The translations under genes and the position numbers were made by a program. A stretch of 18,107 bases of DNA from Patescibacteria group bacterium (GTDB lineage Bacteria; Patescibacteriota; Microgenomatia; Daviesbacterales; UBA10151): positions 1 to 18,107 of the forward strand of contig JAHIUE010000011.1 of NCBI GenBank assembly GCA_018817205.1, read 5' to 3'. Of this stretch, positions 14,264-18,107 are shown piece after piece. The notes below the pieces were generated by a model. The model saw nothing but the letters and a program-made list of their open reading frames with translations. It was not told the origin of the DNA and did not search any database. Position 1 is the stretch's first letter. Every line of letters begins with the position of its first letter.

Positions 14264-14512
14264 TTATTTAATCCTGTGGGCTACGGAAACAGAAGTTGCT
14301 TCCGGCCAAATTTCTCTTTGCACTTTTCCGGGAATTGCCTTTCCTAAATCTTTTAGGAATTTACTGGCCTTAAAAATATCAATCATCACCGGTTCCCTGT
14401 CTTCTGCCACACTGACAATGTTGCCCTCTTTTGTTTCATAAGAATCATCTATCTTTTTATTGGTAAGGACAATCATTAAAATATCTTCATCTTTATCATA
14501 ATGTACTTTCAT
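14264..14512 (-). CDS. DUF2283 protein, putative antitoxin
   Basis: 82 residues with the DUF2283 pattern: an N-terminal KVHYDKDEDILMIVLTN strand-turn-strand, then EGNIVSVAEDREPVMIDIFKASKF. DUF2283 proteins are small, commonly encoded beside DUF4258 proteins, and are regarded as likely antitoxins or regulators. The start overlaps the end of the DUF4258 gene by 17 bp, giving a toxin-first order. The stop is four bases from the decayed 3D-gene copy at 14215-14259. Confidence 0.8.
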   Translation of the reverse strand: MKVHYDKDEDILMIVLTNKKIDDSYETKEGNIVSVAEDREPVMIDIFKASKFLKDLGKAIPGKVQREIWPEATSVSVAHRIK

Positions 14513-14756
14513 ATTTGCCCCTCCTTCCCAAATGGAATGTGATCACCTTAATTATACCACCTTTCCGATCCAGAACTATTCTCAGAATATGCCTTTCATT
14601 CATTAACCCAATCGCTGTTTCCTGATCGTAACGAGTATTTCCTTTCCATTTTGGATTTTTGATTATTTGCCTAATCTTGGTTTTTGTAATTTTCCAACCT
14701 TCTTTTCTTAATTCTATAAACTTTTCCAGAATATGCTTTGTATAAACAATCTTCAC
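14496..14756 (-). CDS. DUF4258 protein, putative RelE-like toxin
   Basis: 86 residues with a GTG start at 14756, chosen because a TATGAT -10 ends exactly six bases upstream. The protein has the DUF4258 layout: IVYTKHILEKFIELRKEGW, helix, IIKNPKWKG, then strands RHILRIVLDRKGGIIKVITFHLGRR. This fold is related to RelE/BrnT-type toxins, and the pair with DUF2283 behaves as a predicted toxin-antitoxin module; RNase or other activity is unproven. Together with its partner it forms a 500-bp cargo lying between two decayed copies of the 3D-gene end. Confidence 0.78.
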   Translation of the reverse strand: MKIVYTKHILEKFIELRKEGWKITKTKIRQIIKNPKWKGNTRYDQETAIGLMNERHILRIVLDRKGGIIKVITFHLGRRGKYESTL

Positions 14757-14762
14757 GAGATT

Positions 14763-14789
14763 ATCATACCATGGAGAAAATTATGCCAA
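14763..14789 (-). promoter_or_regulatory. Promoter of the DUF4258-DUF2283 pair (leaderless type)
   Basis: Minus-strand TATGAT (14763-14768) sits six bases before the GTG. A -35-like TTGGCA (14784-14789) with a 15-bp spacer falls inside the decayed 3D-gene copy at 14783-14835. Confidence 0.55.
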
Positions 14790-14835
14790 AACAGCCGGAT
14801 GGACAGCCAGATTTGTGGATATCTATCTTTTGCAA
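14783..14835 (+). pseudogene. Decayed copy of the 3D-domain gene's 3' end (copy 3)
   Basis: Matches 14135-14187 at 41 of 53 bases without gaps, with differences mostly at synonymous or conservative positions: AKTAGWTARFVDIYLL against AKTAGWSAKFIDIYLL. The stop codon is lost (TTG CAA in place of TTA TAA) and the frame runs on to 14879. No other part of a 3D gene is found upstream of it. Copies 2 and 3 share the peptide WTARFVDIYLL exactly, although their DNA differs. Confidence 0.8.
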
Positions 14836-14850
14836 ACCCTGCAATTACTT

Positions 14851-15498
14851 TTACTGGTGAATTATTACATCTCTTATTGAAAAATCTTTGGTATAGTGGA
14901 CTTTTCCTTCACTAGTGACTACTTGATCAAATTTCTCATTAATTTTCGGCAATAAGTATTTTGTTACACCCGCAACATCTTTCCCTTCATAAGATAATTG
15001 CACTAATAAGTTATTATCTTTATCAAAACTCATTTCTTTTACTATGGCAGCACCGAACTGATCAACGATTACTTCAACTAAGTGATCAGCGAAATACGCA
15101 AATATTGAATTATTGGCCCAAATCTTGCCATCAAGCTCTGCTTGAACCATTCTCATTTCAAAAGCTCCATACTTACCATCAGAAGAAATCTGAGGTGGAT
15201 AGACAATAGTACACTCTTTTTTAATTGCAGAAACAGTAACAATGAAAAAATCCAAATCGCTACCCTCTTTTTCTATCTTAACCGAACAGTCTTTATCATA
15301 GGTTATTGATTTAATTCGTACCTCGTATTGAGCAAGGTCGGCAGTTTCTTTAGAAACAGGGGCTACTTTTTGAGTTTCTGAAGTATTTAATTTAGTGGCA
15401 TAAAAAATTCCACCAGCTATCCCTGCCAGAACCAAAATCCCTACCAAAATTATTATTGGAGCAAAGCCCTTCGATGCACTTCGTTTACTCATGGCCAT
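14851..15498 (-). CDS. Membrane-anchored extracytoplasmic protein of unknown function
   Basis: 215 residues from the first ATG; the second ATG at 15492 is better spaced from AAAGG and may be the true start. After KRSASKG comes the anchor GFAPIIILVG..LAGIAGGIFYA, then a Thr/Ser-rich linker and an outer domain of about 160 residues (YEVRIKSITYDKDCSVKIEKE, VSAIKKECTIVYPPQ, with two Cys that may form a disulfide, and a C-terminal KVHYTKDFSIRDVIIHQ). I do not recognise the outer domain. It is the last gene of a three-gene envelope unit, 25 bp behind the propeller protein, with which it shares an almost identical anchor sequence. Confidence 0.75.
   Translation of the reverse strand: MAMSKRSASKGFAPIIILVGILVLAGIAGGIFYATKLNTSETQKVAPVSKETADLAQYEVRIKSITYDKDCSVKIEKEGSDLDFFIVTVSAIKKECTIVYPPQISSDGKYGAFEMRMVQAELDGKIWANNSIFAYFADHLVEVIVDQFGAAIVKEMSFDKDNNLLVQLSYEGKDVAGVTKYLLPKINEKFDQVVTSEGKVHYTKDFSIRDVIIHQ
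15398..15468. repeat. 71-bp direct repeat, copy 1 (anchor module)
   Basis: Identical at 67 of 71 bases to 16653-16723. On the minus strand both encode the membrane anchor of their genes, beginning GFAPIIILVG and ending GGIFYA. The flanking coding sequence is unrelated. Confidence 0.9.
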
Positions 15499-15523
15499 GG
15501 CCTTTTTCTTTCATATAAAGAAC

Positions 15524-16741
15524 TTATTTTATCGGCTCCCAAGATGGATCCCGACCGCTTAATTTCTTAATCTCTTTACCTTCAAGATCGGCAATAATAA
15601 TTTCTTCTTCTGCCAATTTTAGGCTTGTTTGATATGCAAAAAATTTCCGATCCGGTGAAGTTAACATATTCTCATATGGCACCTGTTGAATAATAGATGA
15701 AATAAGAATCTGAAATTTATCACTGTCGGTATCATATATGCCGATATTACCCTGGTAATATCCTGGTTGAGAAATGTAATTGAGTTGACTTATAATAACT
15801 CGTTGATTGTCAATCCAATCAAAATCAACGCTTTCGCCAGATGGCAAAGGACCTTTCAATCGATCAAAAAAGTTTTGCGCGAGTACATCATTCATAGTAA
15901 CCTGATTAAAAATAGTGTTTTTTGTAGCTTCGTCTGAAACCTTATATAAAAATGCTATTTTATCCCCTTTCGGCGACCATTTCGCGTTGAATGTCCTGGT
16001 ATAAAAAGACCCAGGTTTAAGAACATAATCTTTACCTGTCTCTATATACACAATCTTCTCAAAACCAGACATGTCTCCTGATTTAATATAGTATTTATTG
16101 TCAGGAGAAACTCGTTTAGAAGCTTTTATAGCTATTTGATCAAAAGTCTGTTTATCAACCGAATCTTTAGCGCCATCAAGAGTGACAAAATATGTCTTTA
16201 TCTCATCTGGTTGAAGTCCAGATTGTTCACCCGAAATAATAGGCTTGCCAGCACGATAATTTTCACTAACATAAAAGCCAGTTGAATCTTCGGACCAAAA
16301 TACTTCTCCGAAAACTTCGGGGAGAATAAGTTTTGGTTTTTTGCCTTCTAAGTCAACCAAATAAAGCAGATAATTAAACCCTTCAGTGGTAGCCAAAACT
16401 CTCGGAATTCCTAAAAATCCTTGATCCCCGCCATATTTTCCCTGTACTAATACAGCTAATTGCCCATTTTTTGACCATAAAAATGTTGTTACGCCACTTA
16501 ACCCCAAATCTATTTCTTTACCGTTCCGAAAATCGTAAATTTTCGCTTTGCCTTTGCTGTTATACGCTAACTTGGATATGGGCAGAACAACCTTTTGTTG
16601 ATTTTGTGATAATTGAACTGGTGACTGCTTAAAAATATCGAATTTTAATACAGCATAAAAAATTCCACCAGCTATCCCTGCCAAAATTAAAACCCCTACC
16701 AAAATTATTATTGGAGCAAAGCCATTTTGGTTAATTTTCAT
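15524..16741 (-). CDS. Membrane-anchored TolB/WD40-like beta-propeller protein
   Basis: 405 residues. An N-terminal anchor (GFAPIIILVG to GGIFYA, residues 7-30) is followed by repeated blade-like units typical of TolB/PD40 propellers: FLWSKNGQLAVLVQG, VFWSEDSTGFYVSE, KRVSPDNKYYIKSG, AKWSPKGDKIAFLYK, LTSPDRKFFAYQTS and a closing LSGRDPSWEPIK. Such proteins are scaffolds for protein contacts in the envelope; no catalytic residues are evident. Its ATG overlaps the stop of the upstream gene (ATGA), and it is the middle gene of a three-gene unit. Confidence 0.8.
   Translation of the reverse strand: MKINQNGFAPIIILVGVLILAGIAGGIFYAVLKFDIFKQSPVQLSQNQQKVVLPISKLAYNSKGKAKIYDFRNGKEIDLGLSGVTTFLWSKNGQLAVLVQGKYGGDQGFLGIPRVLATTEGFNYLLYLVDLEGKKPKLILPEVFGEVFWSEDSTGFYVSENYRAGKPIISGEQSGLQPDEIKTYFVTLDGAKDSVDKQTFDQIAIKASKRVSPDNKYYIKSGDMSGFEKIVYIETGKDYVLKPGSFYTRTFNAKWSPKGDKIAFLYKVSDEATKNTIFNQVTMNDVLAQNFFDRLKGPLPSGESVDFDWIDNQRVIISQLNYISQPGYYQGNIGIYDTDSDKFQILISSIIQQVPYENMLTSPDRKFFAYQTSLKLAEEEIIIADLEGKEIKKLSGRDPSWEPIK
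16653..16723. repeat. 71-bp direct repeat, copy 2 (anchor module)
   Basis: Partner of 15398-15468 (67 of 71 bases). It encodes the anchor of the propeller protein. Copies are 1,255 bp apart in the same orientation, so recombination between them would fuse the two genes in frame. Confidence 0.9.
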
Positions 16742-17484
16742 TTTTTAACACACTTCCCGCCTGCATCAGGATAATTGTCATCCAAGTGACAGGTATAACC
16801 TTCCGGACACTGATTTTCCGGCAAATTCGCCGCTATTCCACCGCAAAATTTTCCCTCTATTGAAAACTTAAAGGAGGATAAAATTTGGTCGCCGGTATGA
16901 TTTGCGTCATCAATAATCCTGAACAGATACATCTTTCCTTCCTTGGCAACATAAATAAATTTCGGCTGGCCGGGTTGGTAATCAATAATTCCAGATTTTC
17001 CCATTTGTCCGGAAATTGTTGCTTCCTCTTTTGGAGCCAGAGTAAATTTTCCGGTATAAGTAAAATCTCCCCAAACAAAAGGATAATACCAGTAATTTTT
17101 ATACCAAGTATCAATAGTTAAATTATTTGGGTTACCAAACACCCAAACAGTGAAAGGATTTGTATCATATGAACTGTCTTGATCTAAAATAATGACAGCC
17201 CCTAAAAATTCCCCGGGCTCATACCCTACATACCATTTAAAATTTTTCCTGAAATCCCCGTTGCCACGCTTATTAAATTCCTCTTCCGAATCCTCTTTTA
17301 AAGTTAAGCCTTTTGGGTATGTAAAAGTAAAACCCAAACTTTGGTTTGTATAATCATTAGACTGGATAGTTTTGATAGTTGGCAAAGGATTTTTAGCTTT
17401 AGAATTTAAGTAATAATAACCACCTGCCACAAGAATAATTACCGCAATAAAAACTACCAGAAGTTGGACAGAACCTCTTTGCAT
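16738..17484 (-). CDS. Membrane-anchored exported protein with C-terminal Cys-rich motif
   Basis: 248 residues. A membrane anchor at about 6-27 follows MQRGSVQLL, a start also common in related surface proteins. The outer region has YTNQSLGFTFTYPKGL, a PsbP-like opening strand found in many small exported proteins, then a beta-rich domain of about 150 residues. The C-terminus is Cys-rich (CGGIAANLPENQCPEGYTC, then a last Cys in GGKCVKK): four Cys that could form two disulfides, a motif seen as a detachable tail of exported proteins. It is the first gene of a unit with the propeller and the unknown anchored protein, and has its own leaderless-type promoter. Confidence 0.78.
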   Translation of the reverse strand: MQRGSVQLLVVFIAVIILVAGGYYYLNSKAKNPLPTIKTIQSNDYTNQSLGFTFTYPKGLTLKEDSEEEFNKRGNGDFRKNFKWYVGYEPGEFLGAVIILDQDSSYDTNPFTVWVFGNPNNLTIDTWYKNYWYYPFVWGDFTYTGKFTLAPKEEATISGQMGKSGIIDYQPGQPKFIYVAKEGKMYLFRIIDDANHTGDQILSSFKFSIEGKFCGGIAANLPENQCPEGYTCHLDDNYPDAGGKCVKK

Positions 17485-17490
17485 ATAACT

Positions 17491-17519
17491 ATCATAGATT
17501 AGCTCTTGCCAAAATACAA
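17491..17519 (-). promoter_or_regulatory. Promoter of the three-gene envelope operon (leaderless type)
   Basis: Minus-strand TATGAT (17491-17496) ends six bases before the ATG at 17484. TTGTAT (17514-17519), 17 bp upstream, is a modest -35. Confidence 0.6.
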
Positions 17520-17535
17520 TAATTTCTGCTATTAT
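17506..17535 (+). promoter_or_regulatory. Promoter of the SurA/PrsA-like gene (leaderless type)
   Basis: TTGCCA (17506-17511), an 18-bp spacer and TATTAT (17530-17535), ending six bases before the ATG at 17542. It overlaps the divergent envelope-operon promoter, so the two probably compete. Confidence 0.6.
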
Positions 17536-17541
17536 CGGTCA

Positions 17542-18107
17542 ATGGTTCCTTTTGCTAAAGTTAATAATTTATTAGACAAAGTCTCAATATTAAAAAATTT
17601 CCGCTCCTCTAAAAAATTCTACATTATTCTTATAATTGCAGGAGTTTTGCTTTTGGCAGTTTTTAAAAAAGGTTGGTTTGTTGCCGCCATGGTCAATGGC
17701 ACACCAATTACTAATTTAGAACTGCAAATGAAATTAAACCAGCAGTTCCGCACCCAAATCTTAAATCAGCTGGTAAATGAAAAAATTATTGCGGGGGAAG
17801 CAAGGAAAAATGGGGCTATACCTACCCAAACAGAGATCGATAGTAAAATTGCCGAACTTGAAGAAAATGTCGGCGGAAAAGATGTTTTAGATAGCATGCT
17901 TGCCCAACAAGGACAAACAAGAACGGATTTAAAAGACCAGATTTGGATCCAATTGGCAATTACCAAACTTTACGATAAAGAAGCCACTGTTTCTGCAGAC
18001 GAGGTTACAAATTTTATTGTACAAAACAAAGACCAGTTACAATCTACGGATTCTGCAAAACAACAACAAGAAGCATATGACATTTTGAAAAATCAAAAAT
18101 TATCCCA
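17542..18107 (+). CDS. SurA/PrsA-like extracytoplasmic foldase, N-terminal part only
   Basis: An open frame of 188 codons runs off the right edge. A cytoplasmic N-terminus with Lys and Ser is followed by a membrane helix at about residues 27-42, then the SurA_N-like chaperone segment: AAMVNGTPITNLELQMKLNQ, ILNQLVNEKIIAGEARKNG, TQTEIDSKIAELEENVGG, MLAQQGQTRTDLKDQIWIQLAITKLY, VSADEVTNFIVQNKDQL. This is the order seen in SurA/PrsA/PpiD proteins, which fold exported proteins; a parvulin (PpiC) domain would be expected next but lies outside the window. The helix makes it a membrane-anchored rather than a periplasmic SurA form. Confidence 0.85.
   Translation, partial: MVPFAKVNNLLDKVSILKNFRSSKKFYIILIIAGVLLLAVFKKGWFVAAMVNGTPITNLELQMKLNQQFRTQILNQLVNEKIIAGEARKNGAIPTQTEIDSKIAELEENVGGKDVLDSMLAQQGQTRTDLKDQIWIQLAITKLYDKEATVSADEVTNFIVQNKDQLQSTDSAKQQQEAYDILKNQKLS

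Noticed and set aside
15493..15502. GGCCATGGCC palindrome at the start of the unknown anchored protein
   Set aside because: Ten bases only, made by two nearby start codons in a GC-rich patch; no evidence that it is an operator.

Overview
The window looks like a chromosomal segment of an AT-rich, gene-dense bacterium, most likely a member of the Candidate Phyla Radiation (Patescibacteria), perhaps Microgenomates. This is inferred from shortened versions of universal proteins (S20 of 75 residues, triosephosphate isomerase of 220, a 215-residue DNA polymerase III delta-like protein), pervasive ATGA or longer gene overlaps, scarce Shine-Dalgarno sequences, promoters placed directly against start codons, and small membrane-anchored proteins sharing one N-terminal anchor. 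No rRNA, tRNA, CRISPR array or complete insertion sequence was seen.

Layout. 1-83 (-): start of an S66 L,D-carboxypeptidase. 145-703 (+): Phd/YefM-RelE/ParE toxin-antitoxin pair, divergent from it and using an overlapping -35. 729-4611 (-): murJ, lepA and a GNAT acetyltransferase, chained by ATGA overlaps. 4676-4903 (+): rpsT, followed by a four-gene type IV pilus-like operon (4911-7165): PilN-like, PilO-like, an unlisted 54-residue membrane protein, and an FN3-dockerin protein. 7143-9945 (-): trxA, tpiA, an LCP-family protein and a holA-like gene. 9988-11500 (-): an NrtR-like regulator (degenerate Nudix box plus winged helix) with a perfect palindrome over its start, co-oriented with an unrecognised 273-residue gene. 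11577-14187 (+): a UvrD/PcrA helicase overlapping a G5-3D-domain cell-wall protein. 14188-14835: two decayed copies of the 3D gene's last codons flank a minus-strand DUF4258/DUF2283 toxin-antitoxin-like pair. 14851-17484 (-): three envelope proteins. 17542-end (+): start of a SurA/PrsA-like foldase.

The main theme is envelope work: peptidoglycan (MurJ, S66 peptidase, LCP, 3D protein), pilus and surface proteins, and an extracytoplasmic foldase, mixed with housekeeping genes and two small toxin-antitoxin-like modules.

Three patterns are not explained by ordinary annotation. (1) Five in-frame tracts of tandem 7-bp repeats lie in variable loops of lepA, holA and uvrD (three in uvrD, one an inverted 11 x 7 bp array). 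(2) Three copies of the 3D gene's 3' end stand in series around a toxin-antitoxin-like cargo, as if the site had been integrated into repeatedly with the gene end rebuilt each time. (3) In six genes a -10 box ends exactly six bases before the start codon, predicting leaderless mRNAs.
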